From JAFGXT01 sp963677165 (lineage in GTDB: Bacteria; Verrucomicrobiota; Lentisphaeria; Victivallales; SZUA-371), in the NCBI GenBank assembly GCA_963677165.2, contig CAXXSX010000002.1:806001-870000 (forward strand): a stretch of DNA of 64,000 nt. The letters run 5' to 3'. The notes beneath the pieces were generated by a model that worked only from the letters and a program-made list of their open reading frames with translations, was not told where the DNA came from and made no database searches. Of the stretch, positions 8,397 through 14,917 are shown piece by piece. The position numbers and the translations under genes are program-made. Each line of letters starts with the position of its first letter. Position 1 is the stretch's first letter.

Positions 8397-9371
8397 ATGA
8401 AAAAAGTTATTGTTTGCACAACAATAAATCCTCCAACTGAAGCCATTGAGAAATTTTCTCAAAAAAAAGATTGGGAACTGTTTATTGTGGGCGATTTAAA
8501 AACACCGAAAGACGCCTATCAGAATTCAGGACTGAACCTTAGATATCTGTCACCTGAAATGCAGGAGAAAAAATATCCTGAATACAGTAATATTCTCGGC
8601 TGGAATTGTTCAACCAGAAGAAATTTGGGAATTATTGAGGCATGCAATCAGGGAGCGGAGCTGATTGCCTTGGTTGATGATGATAACATCCCCGCAGAAA
8701 ACTGGGGAAAAGATATATATATCAACCAGGAAATAGAAGTCGATCTTTTTGAGAATAAAGAAGACATTGTTGTTGACCCTGTATATATCAGTTCCTACTA
8801 CGATCATATCACGAAAACATCCCACTCCATTGATAATCCGGCCCCCAATTGTATATGGCACCGTGGATTTCCTCTAGATAAAATTACGAATCGTTACAAA
8901 ACAGAATATCGTGGAAAAGTAAAAGTTACTCCATTGGTTCAGGCAAATCTATGGAATGGCGATCCGGATATTGATGCAATCCTTCGTTTGCAACATAATC
9001 ACGAAATCGAATTCAAAAGTACTAATTATTTCACGACATCCAATATTTCTCCTTTTAACAGTCAGAATACAATATTGCATCGCTCCGTTGCTTCATACTA
9101 TAAACTGCTTCCCGGAGTTGGACGCGTTGAAGACATCTGGGGAGCGTATTTGATGCAGCTAAAACTTAAAGATAAAATGAAATCACCATATATCATATAT
9201 GGACCGGCAACCGTTTATCAGAAGAGAAATGAACACAATCTCCTTAAGGATTTTAATGAAGAAATTTTCGGTTATTCCAATACCACAAAATTATTAAACG
9301 GAGAAAATGTTCTGCCAGAAAAAACAGTAGAAAGTTATAACATTTACAGAAATATATTCAACTTGGATTGA
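8397..9371 (+). CDS. STELLO/RGP-like glycosyltransferase
   Basis: The protein starts VIVCTTINPPTEAIEKF, followed by WELFIVGDLKTP and then LSPEMQEKKYP, the order found in the STELLO / reversibly-glycosylated-polypeptide-like glycosyltransferase group. LIALVDDDNIP supplies the metal- and nucleotide-sugar-binding DDD motif (about residue 98). There is no signal peptide or membrane segment. It sits between the flippase and an epimerase, so a role in building a surface glycan is inferred. The sugar donor is unknown. An AAGG ribosome binding site precedes the ATG. Confidence 0.7.
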   Translation: MKKVIVCTTINPPTEAIEKFSQKKDWELFIVGDLKTPKDAYQNSGLNLRYLSPEMQEKKYPEYSNILGWNCSTRRNLGIIEACNQGAELIALVDDDNIPAENWGKDIYINQEIEVDLFENKEDIVVDPVYISSYYDHITKTSHSIDNPAPNCIWHRGFPLDKITNRYKTEYRGKVKVTPLVQANLWNGDPDIDAILRLQHNHEIEFKSTNYFTTSNISPFNSQNTILHRSVASYYKLLPGVGRVEDIWGAYLMQLKLKDKMKSPYIIYGPATVYQKRNEHNLLKDFNEEIFGYSNTTKLLNGENVLPEKTVESYNIYRNIFNLD

Positions 9372-9400
9372 ATCAGGACTAAACACTACAAGGCAGATTA

Positions 9401-10351
9401 ATGACAACGAAAATTCTAATTACCGGCGCGACCGGCATGGTTGGAGGCCGTTTCTATCAGGAATATAAGAAGAAACACGGACATCAAGTATATGGATTGG
9501 CCCGGGACAGCGCGTCAAGTCGCATGGAGGCTGTACAGGATAAGAATATTTTTCGTTGTGATATAACTGACCGGGACCATCTGGAAAAAATTTTCGATAC
9601 AGTCAAACCTGATATAGTAATTCATATGGCAGCTCAAGCATTTAATGGTTCCAGCTGGGCATGTGAAAATCTGACTCATAACACAAACTCAACCGGATCA
9701 TTAAATGTATTAAAATGCTCGCTTCGCAACGGATTACACACCAAAGTCCTGATTGCCTGCAGCAGTGCGGAATACGGCGATTTTGACCCCAAAGAATGTC
9801 CTTTGAAAGAGAACCGCGCACTCCGTCCGGTAACGCCCTATGGGGTATCCAAGGCCTGTACGGAGATGATGGGGTACCAGTTCTTTTCCAATTATGGGTT
9901 ACAAGTCTATCTGCCCAGAATGTTTATCCATGTCGGAACCGGCCATCCCCCTGCAACTGCCATTCAAAATTTCGCACGCCAGTTGGCTTTAATTAAAAAA
10001 GGTCTGTTAGAACCTGTTATGCGTGTCGGCAACCTCAATACTTCACGGGATTTCATTGATGTTCGAGACGGAGTAGCCGCAATGATGATGCTTCTGGAAA
10101 AAGGAGAACCGGGTGTTCCCGTCAATATCTGCACAGGGAAAGCATACAGTATACAAGCAATACTTGATATGCTCATTGAAATAGCGAAAATAAAAGTAGA
10201 TGTAATTCAGGACAAGAACCTGTTCAGAGCCTCCGATGAACCATTGCTTCTGGGAGATAATTCCATAATATCAGGCATTGGCTTCAAACAAAAGTATTCA
10301 ATAAGAGAAACGCTTGAGGCAGTTTTCACGGACTGGCTGTCACGTTGCTGA
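9401..10351 (+). CDS. NAD-dependent epimerase/dehydratase, GDP-mannose 4,6-dehydratase-like
   Basis: This is an extended short-chain dehydrogenase. The dinucleotide-binding GATGMVGGRF is at the N-terminus, CSSAEYGD carries the catalytic Ser region, and YGVSK supplies the YxxxK catalytic pair. RDFIDVRDGVAAM is the usual substrate-domain motif of GDP-mannose 4,6-dehydratase-like enzymes. It should convert a nucleotide sugar needed by the neighbouring transferases. The exact reaction (4,6-dehydration, reduction or epimerisation) cannot be fixed from sequence. It overlaps no gene; the next glycosyltransferase starts 23 bases after its stop. Confidence 0.82.
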   Translation: MTTKILITGATGMVGGRFYQEYKKKHGHQVYGLARDSASSRMEAVQDKNIFRCDITDRDHLEKIFDTVKPDIVIHMAAQAFNGSSWACENLTHNTNSTGSLNVLKCSLRNGLHTKVLIACSSAEYGDFDPKECPLKENRALRPVTPYGVSKACTEMMGYQFFSNYGLQVYLPRMFIHVGTGHPPATAIQNFARQLALIKKGLLEPVMRVGNLNTSRDFIDVRDGVAAMMMLLEKGEPGVPVNICTGKAYSIQAILDMLIEIAKIKVDVIQDKNLFRASDEPLLLGDNSIISGIGFKQKYSIRETLEAVFTDWLSRC

Positions 10352-10374
10352 CCAGGAGTGGGAGGAGTAAGGCT

Positions 10375-11112
10375 ATGTTGAAATTTAATGGCGTGTCAAT
10401 CATTATTCCCGCCGTGAATGAAACTGTTTCTCTGCGGAAAACAGTTAAGATCATTCTTGAGAGCTGTAAGAAAGAAGATCTTTGTGAATTTGTTATTGTT
10501 CTGGGAAAAATATCATCGGAAGAGTGCGTTAAAACAGCAAAAGAGATTGAGAAAAATTATACTGAGATACCAGTAAAAATATATTATCAGAAAAAACCAT
10601 TTATCGGGGCGGCAATTAGTGAAGCGTTCGAATTTGTAAAAGGTTCTCATGTGGTAATGATGTCCAGCGATTTGGAGACTCCGCCGGAAGCAATCAGCGA
10701 ATTCATTAACTTGAGCAAACAATATCCAGACAAAATCATAACTGCTTCACGTTGGATAAAAGGGGGAGGATTTAAAGGATATTCAAAGCCGAAATGGATC
10801 GCTAATTATATTTTTCAGAAAATGCTTTCATTGATCTTTTGTGTAAAATATACAGATCTCACTTATGCATATCGAATTTTTCCAACAGAACTGGTTCAAA
10901 AAATTAAATGGGAAGAAGTGAAGCACCCATTTTTTCTGGAAACAGCCCTGAAACCTTTGCGTCTTGGTGTTGATATGAAAGAAATCCCGGTTTTCTGGAG
11001 TACACGTACTGAAGGTGAATCTCAAAATTCATTTTTCAAGAATTTCGCGTACTTTAAAACCGCTTATAAAATCAGATTCATGAGTAAAAATAAAATATTA
11101 AAAGATACATAA
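10375..11112 (+). CDS. Glycosyltransferase family 2
   Basis: The N-terminal GT-A domain has SIIIPAVNETVSLRKTV, and MMSSDLETPPEAI is the donor-binding acidic motif, in the DPM1/GT2 style. The C-terminal part lacks clear membrane segments. It is the last gene of the surface-glycan cluster. I chose ATG 10375 because GGAGG lies nine bases upstream; a longer in-frame version from 10345 would overlap the previous gene. A perfect AT-rich hairpin follows the stop codon directly. Confidence 0.82.
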   Translation: MLKFNGVSIIIPAVNETVSLRKTVKIILESCKKEDLCEFVIVLGKISSEECVKTAKEIEKNYTEIPVKIYYQKKPFIGAAISEAFEFVKGSHVVMMSSDLETPPEAISEFINLSKQYPDKIITASRWIKGGGFKGYSKPKWIANYIFQKMLSLIFCVKYTDLTYAYRIFPTELVQKIKWEEVKHPFFLETALKPLRLGVDMKEIPVFWSTRTEGESQNSFFKNFAYFKTAYKIRFMSKNKILKDT

Positions 11113-11130
11113 ATTTTAGTTTACTAAAAT
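11113..11130 (+). terminator. Weak AT-rich hairpin after the glycan cluster
   Basis: ATTTTAGT and ACTAAAAT pair perfectly around two bases directly after the GT2 stop. There is no clear T run, so it is at best a weak terminator or a transcript-end stabiliser. Confidence 0.3.
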
Positions 11131-11211
11131 AATTAAATAACGTGCCAAAAGTTGTGATGGAAATATGTAGACATCCCATTAAAAAGAAAATTGACAAGGA
11201 AAATCACAATC

Positions 11212-11322
11212 ATGATTCATAAACTCATTTTATCGGTACTGTCGTTTATGTTCGTTATAACGGGCTCTTTTGCCCAAAATACCAATAAAGCCCAAAAACA
11301 CAAACCGGTAATTTCGACATAA
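11212..11322 (+). CDS. Very short secreted peptide or truncated gene remnant (36 aa)
   Basis: The ORF encodes a clear signal peptide (KLILSVLSFMFVITGSFAQ) followed by only about 15 polar residues. AAGGA lies about 12 bases upstream of the ATG. It may be a small exported peptide, or the 5' end of a degraded gene, because the downstream sequence has no matching long frame. No family is recognisable. It lies in the low-G+C accessory stretch after the glycan cluster. Confidence 0.35.
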   Translation: MIHKLILSVLSFMFVITGSFAQNTNKAQKHKPVIST

Positions 11323-11383
11323 CATTCGATAATAATATGATTGTTCTTGCTTCCCGAAACAGAACAGAAAACTAAATTTTCAT

Positions 11384-11545
11384 ATGCTAGAATTTATATT
11401 GCAATTACTCGGAATTTTTGGAATATTTACCGGAGATATCACCTCTAGAGATGATCGCCGGAATATTCCTTTTTCTGTATATGGACCAATTATTCTTATC
11501 ACCATCATTATTTCGGTTGCAGCGGCATACATTTTTAGCTGTTAA
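11384..11545 (+). CDS. Small single-pass membrane protein (53 aa)
   Basis: The ORF has an N-terminal hydrophobic segment (LEFILQLLGIFGIFTG), a short charged loop (SRDDRRN), and a strong C-terminal transmembrane helix (PIILITIIISVAAAYIF). A pattern with charges only in the loop is more like a real small membrane protein than a random frame. The ribosome binding site is weak. No homologue is recognised. It sits between the short secreted-peptide ORF and a REP-like element. Confidence 0.4.
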   Translation: MLEFILQLLGIFGIFTGDITSRDDRRNIPFSVYGPIILITIIISVAAAYIFSC

Positions 11546-11644
11546 AATCAATATATCTTCAATTCAATCTCATTTTATCTTCGTTGAAAAAGCCTGTGGA
11601 AAGATTATAGTAATAAATATAATAAGGCTTGTTGTGTTTTCAGA

Positions 11645-11775
11645 GTAGCATGCGCTGTCCCTGGCGCATATAGCAACTTCAGCCGATTATAGTGTAGACA
11701 TGGAATATTTTGAGAATACGTTTCTAAGTGTTCCCGAGTGGTCTTGCTGTTTGCGTTGGGGACAACGCAAGCTAC
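11645..11775 (+). repeat. MITE/BIME-like element, unit 1 (GTAG-headed terminal hairpins)
   Basis: The left end is GTAG followed by a hairpin (TGCGC ... GCGCA). The right end, read on the other strand, is GTAG followed by TTGCGTTG ... CAACGCAA. The ends are therefore inverted copies of one palindromic unit, as in bacterial REP pairs. The interior carries AGCCGATTATAGTGTAGACA. A related unit at 12549-12718 carries the same interior in reverse orientation, so the two units are inverted relative to each other and flank 0.77 kb containing one gene. Confidence 0.65.
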
Positions 11776-11874
11776 TTGGGGAAATTCATAATATCAGAGG
11801 AAAATCATCAGATAATTTAAGAAATTACAATTATAGTTTTCACGTGATTATTGCGTGAATTTATTTTCGTTCGT

Positions 11875-12031
11875 GTAAGTCTAAACCGCCAAATTTATTG
11901 CAAAAACGCGAACAGGAAAACAGTGCCCTTGTGTATACTTGGGCGGTGTTTGCTTGTTGTTTTTGCAGGGGCTTGGCGGCCCTAGACTTACGGCAAGTAC
12001 AACGCCGCCCTTCTTTTTTTTCGAGGGCGGC
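11875..12031 (+). promoter_or_regulatory. Long structured leader before the 113-aa gene (possible cis-regulatory RNA)
   Basis: An imperfect hairpin of about 117 bases spans 11875-11991. The outer arms GTAAGTCTA and TAGACTTAC pair, continued inward by CCGCC with GGCGG. A perfect 9-base inner stem (TGCAAAAAC with GTTTTTGCA) comes next, then AAACA with TGTTT and CCC with GGG, closing on a 12-base loop. A second hairpin, GCCGCCCT with AGGGCGGC around a T-rich loop, ends about 20 bases before the start codon and close to the ribosome binding site. I know no riboswitch class with this layout; a mobile palindromic element is the alternative. Confidence 0.5.
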
Positions 12032-12051
12032 AACTCACAAAGGGGGTTGTC

Positions 12052-12393
12052 ATGGCAATCAGGGAAATTGTAGTACGTGAAGGGGAAGTAGAAGTAAAAA
12101 TGGACGGAATCTTAACCGCCGAAGATTTGGAACAGGTTCAGGGACAGATTTACTATAACGAGGAATTTATAAAGCAACTCAATCGTCAGACTTTCGACTT
12201 TTCCGACATCACCGACAGTACACTAACCCATTCGCAGATATTCTATTTATCCGTAATGGATAATTCAGCCTTACAAACCAATCCCAATCTGGAACTGATT
12301 AAAATCGCGTCGTCCGATAAGATCATAGAACTTTGTCATCAATGGCACCAGAATCTGCTTCGTCATGCCAATGTAAAGATATTACGTGGGTAG
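12052..12393 (+). CDS. Hypothetical protein (113 aa) preceded by a structured leader
   Basis: No family is recognised with confidence. The protein is acidic, with no signal peptide or membrane segment. A beta-rich N-terminus (REIVVREGEVEVKMDGILT) is followed by alternating helix and strand (QTFDFSDITDSTLTHSQIF, LELIKIASSDKIIELCHQW). The pattern is loosely like a STAS or other small alpha/beta regulatory domain, but that is a guess. A strong ribosome binding site (AAAGGGGG) precedes the ATG. The stop codon TAG lies inside the GTAG head of a REP-like element, so the C-terminus may have been set by that insertion. The gene lies between two inverted MITE-like units. Confidence 0.65.
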   Translation: MAIREIVVREGEVEVKMDGILTAEDLEQVQGQIYYNEEFIKQLNRQTFDFSDITDSTLTHSQIFYLSVMDNSALQTNPNLELIKIASSDKIIELCHQWHQNLLRHANVKILRG

Positions 12394-12476
12394 GGAGTGC
12401 TCTCCGCAGCGCGCCTTCTTCCGGGATTTTATGCTCAGGCCCAAAATAGCGGACGGTTACGGAGAACCGTCCCTAC
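12390..12476. repeat. Inverted pair of GTAG-headed REP-like palindromes (BIME)
   Basis: The left unit is GTAG followed by GGAGTGCT-CTCCGC-AGCGCGCC. The right unit, on the opposite strand, is GTAG followed by GGACGGTT-CTCCGT-AACCGTCC. Both have the same CTCCG loop. A further hairpin (CCGCGCTGG with CCAGCTCGCGG) follows at 12495-12516. The same loop motif occurs in the pair at 54538-54595. The left unit overlaps the stop codon of the 113-aa gene. Confidence 0.7.
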
Positions 12477-12548
12477 CTAGGGGATTTCGCTATTCCGCGC
12501 TGGACCCAGCTCGCGGTGTCCGCCATAAATCGCGGAGCAACTTAAAGG

Positions 12549-12718
12549 GTAGCATGCGCTGTCCCCAGCGCATAAAGCAATTTTGCTGATATCACTTGGA
12601 TTAATAGATCCCCCTTCAAAGTCACGAATGGCTTATAATAAACGTATTGGAGGGAAAATCCGTGTCTACACTTTAATCGGCTAAATGTGCTTTTTGCGTT
12701 GGGGACAACGCAAGCAAC
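12549..12718 (-). repeat. MITE/BIME-like element, unit 2 (inverted relative to unit 1)
   Basis: It starts GTAGCATGCGCTGTCCC and ends with the reverse complement of GTTGCTTGCGTTGTCCCC. Its interior contains TGTCTACACTTTAATCGGCT, the reverse complement of the interior of unit 1 (11645-11775) with few changes. An AATACGTTT block is also shared. It is longer than unit 1 (about 170 against 131 bases). No transposase gene is present between or beside the units. Confidence 0.65.
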
Positions 12719-12745
12719 TGTGGGACTCCCAAACGAAACATCGTT

Positions 12746-12849
12746 CTGCCGTGCTGATGCACGGTGTGCCGGTTTTATCAAAACAGGCACTACTTTGCTC
12801 CCGCATTTTTTAAATTCTTAATTCTTTTGGTTGCAGCTCCGCTGCTCTG
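12746..12849 (-). repeat. Dispersed repeat of about 104 bases, copy 1 (second copy at 56072)
   Basis: The sequence is nearly identical to 56072-56174 about 43 kb away. Read on the minus strand it contains GTAG, a hairpin with arms TGCC-GTTTT and AAAAC-GGCA, and a second hairpin CCGTGC-ATCA-GCACGG. It lies just 3' of MITE-like unit 2 and ends close to the AraC stop codon. Confidence 0.8.
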
Positions 12850-12852
12850 ATT

Positions 12853-13710
12853 CTAAGGGACAAGAAATCGCCGGCGGTATTCACGAGGCGTCATGCCGGT
12901 ATGCTTTTTGAAATGCCGGGAGAAATAGTTGCTGTCATGAAAGCCGATTTCCCAGGCAATGTCGGATATGGCGCGATTACTGTTTGCCAGGAGCTCCCGG
13001 GCATGTCCGATTCGGACCGTAATTACGTAATTGACCGGAGACTCTCCAAAGGTTTTGCGGAACATTCGGTACAACGTGGTTTCAGACATAGATGCCTTTT
13101 TTGCAAGCGTTTCCAGTGTAATGTCTTTCGCATAATTCTGTCCAATATAACTGAGAACCTCGGACAAACGGATAATGTCCTTTTGTCCCGGCGAATCGGT
13201 TCTGGTAAAGTTTCTGGAGACAAACAGAATGATCTGCATCATCAACGAAGCCATGGCATAGCCATATCCCGCCGGACAAAAATCGAGTTCTTTTTCCAAC
13301 GCCATAATAAGGTTTTTCAGATAATCAAGCTTGTCGTCACTAAGCCTCAAGCGACTTTTGAATCCATGCTGACTGCGCATTGCCGGTTCAACTTCAAAAA
13401 AAGCAAAATAACCGGGCACATTGGACAGGTCATACATCGGCAGTTTCAGGCGATCGGGACGATATAGCAGATTAATAAGTTCAAGCTTTTCTGTGTTGCT
13501 GTAACTATGCGCGTCTTCAGGCTTGATCAGAAAAACATCGCCGCGCTCAATACGGTACTCCTCCGTTTTCGTGTTATGTACTCCGGTCCCTTGGCAAACT
13601 ACCACCAGTTCATAAAAATCATGGAAATGCATAGGCATGGAGTTCTGTGAGTCTATTACCACGATTTTTACCGGTTGACTCTCCGGCGGAAATTTTCCTG
13701 ATTTTCTCAT
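12853..13710 (-). CDS. AraC-family regulator with N-terminal cupin domain
   Basis: The N-terminal half (residues about 10-150) is an AraC-type cupin sensor (MPMHFHDFYELVVVCQGTG, then GDVFLIKPEDAHSYS). The C-terminal 100 residues carry the two AraC helix-turn-helix motifs (ITLETLAKKASMSETTLYR and AISDIAWEIGFHDSNYFSR) ending in FKKHTGMTPREYRRR. Such regulators are abundant in Lentisphaerota next to carbohydrate genes. Here the gene lies downstream of the GT4/comEC cluster on the same strand, and no obvious target is adjacent, so its regulon is unknown. Confidence 0.9.
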   Translation of the reverse strand: MRKSGKFPPESQPVKIVVIDSQNSMPMHFHDFYELVVVCQGTGVHNTKTEEYRIERGDVFLIKPEDAHSYSNTEKLELINLLYRPDRLKLPMYDLSNVPGYFAFFEVEPAMRSQHGFKSRLRLSDDKLDYLKNLIMALEKELDFCPAGYGYAMASLMMQIILFVSRNFTRTDSPGQKDIIRLSEVLSYIGQNYAKDITLETLAKKASMSETTLYRMFRKTFGESPVNYVITVRIGHARELLANSNRAISDIAWEIGFHDSNYFSRHFKKHTGMTPREYRRRFLVP

Positions 13711-13726
13711 ATCAAACTATTTTTAT

Positions 13727-13757
13727 TGTCCGTACAATGGACGGCGTTTATTCTGAC
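13727..13757 (+). repeat. Short relative of the two-hairpin intergenic repeat (copy E)
   Basis: TGTCCGTACAATGGAC and GGACGGCGTTTATT match the 5' part of the family at 2118, 36768 and 47043. GTCC and GGAC can pair. The copy overlaps the end of the GT4 gene and supplies its stop codon on the opposite strand; the 3' hairpin half is missing. Confidence 0.5.
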
Positions 13758-14917
13758 TCCGGAACATGCGCCAGATATTCTTTCTCCAGCACATCCGCCA
13801 TAACTTTCCAGTCAAATTTTTCCCTGACGAGTTCACGTCCATCATAACTCATTCGTTGATAAAGTTCCGGATCGTTCAAAATCTTCAGACAGGCCTCGAC
13901 CACCTGATCAATACTTTCCGGTTCAATCGTATAACCCGTTTTGTCGTTGATCACGACTTCCGGTGTCCCATCAAGGTGGTAGCCTACAGCCGGTTTACCG
14001 GAAGCCAGTGCCTGAACCATACAACGCGGCAGGCCCTCACGTAGCGACAAATGCACAACAATATCCATAAGGGCAATATATCTGTAAACCTGATCCGGAG
14101 GAACCAGCCCTGAAAAACTGAAATGTTCCGCGATGCCAAGATCTTTAATCTGCTGCTTTATATCATCCATCATAATTCCGTTACCGACGATCAGGAAATG
14201 AATGTCCGGAAAACTTTTTACGATTTCCGCCGCCGCCGGAATAAACTGTTCATAGCCTTTCAGCGGAAACAGTCGCGCCACAGTTCCAATAACCTTACGG
14301 TTTTCAGGAATTCCAAGCTCATTCCGCAGTTCCGGTTCCGGTTTTGCGTTGATAAATTTATCAATCTCCATGCCGCTGTAAACCACCATATACTTTTCAC
14401 GCGGAGCAACGCCGGCATCTACACATTGATCAATCATGGCCTGGGCCACCGCGTAAATTTTATGGCAGTACCTGGCGGCAAAACGTTCAGCATGGATATA
14501 AATCTGGTTTTTCAGCCATTTTTCGTTGCGGTGAAAAGCCTGTCCGTGAACAGTATGAGTCACAAAAGGAACCCCGGCTTTATAGGCCGCGACCCGACCG
14601 ATTATTCCGGCCTTTGAACTGTGAGTGTGAACCACATCAAACGATCTTTCCTTAAAAAACTTTTTCAGGGAAAAATATGCTTTTAGATCAGTCAAGGGAT
14701 TGATTTCCCGGATGAGATATGGATTTTCGACCACTTCAAATTCAGGGAAATCCTTATTTTTAAGCAATTCACCTTCCGGCCCCGGTGACGGACCGGTTAC
14801 AAGGGTAACCTCATGTCCGCTGAGAATATGTCCGATAATGGTCAGCAGGGTATTTTCCTGGGCGCCGCCCACAATCATGCGGGTTATTACATGGCAAATC
14901 TTAAGTTTACGTTTCAT
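13748..14917 (-). CDS. Glycosyltransferase family 4 (WcaL/PelF-like)
   Basis: This is a GT-B fold enzyme. The N-terminal acceptor domain has CHVITRMIVGGAQENTL and HTHSSKAGIIGR. The C-terminal donor domain has GTVARLFPLKGYE and FSGLVPPDQVYRYIALMDIV, and REGLPRCMVQALASGKP contains the Glu-rich retaining GT4 motif. It should transfer a sugar during surface-glycan assembly; donor and acceptor are unknown. It overlaps the 3' end of comEC by four bases (ATGA), so the two are translationally coupled. The C-terminus runs into a dispersed intergenic repeat. Confidence 0.87.
   Translation of the reverse strand: MKRKLKICHVITRMIVGGAQENTLLTIIGHILSGHEVTLVTGPSPGPEGELLKNKDFPEFEVVENPYLIREINPLTDLKAYFSLKKFFKERSFDVVHTHSSKAGIIGRVAAYKAGVPFVTHTVHGQAFHRNEKWLKNQIYIHAERFAARYCHKIYAVAQAMIDQCVDAGVAPREKYMVVYSGMEIDKFINAKPEPELRNELGIPENRKVIGTVARLFPLKGYEQFIPAAAEIVKSFPDIHFLIVGNGIMMDDIKQQIKDLGIAEHFSFSGLVPPDQVYRYIALMDIVVHLSLREGLPRCMVQALASGKPAVGYHLDGTPEVVINDKTGYTIEPESIDQVVEACLKILNDPELYQRMSYDGRELVREKFDWKVMADVLEKEYLAHVPESE

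Noticed and set aside
11875..11991. Integron attC-like site
   Set aside because: The size and imperfect palindromic layout fit, but the right end lacks the GTT cleavage triplet of the conserved core, and no integron integrase is present.
12386..12589. 67-codon plus-strand ORF
   Set aside because: It runs through two REP-like units and their hairpins, and its translation has no protein-like pattern.
14123..14617. 164-codon plus-strand ORF antisense to the GT4 gene
   Set aside because: The minus-strand gene has clear GT4 motifs; the antisense frame has none.
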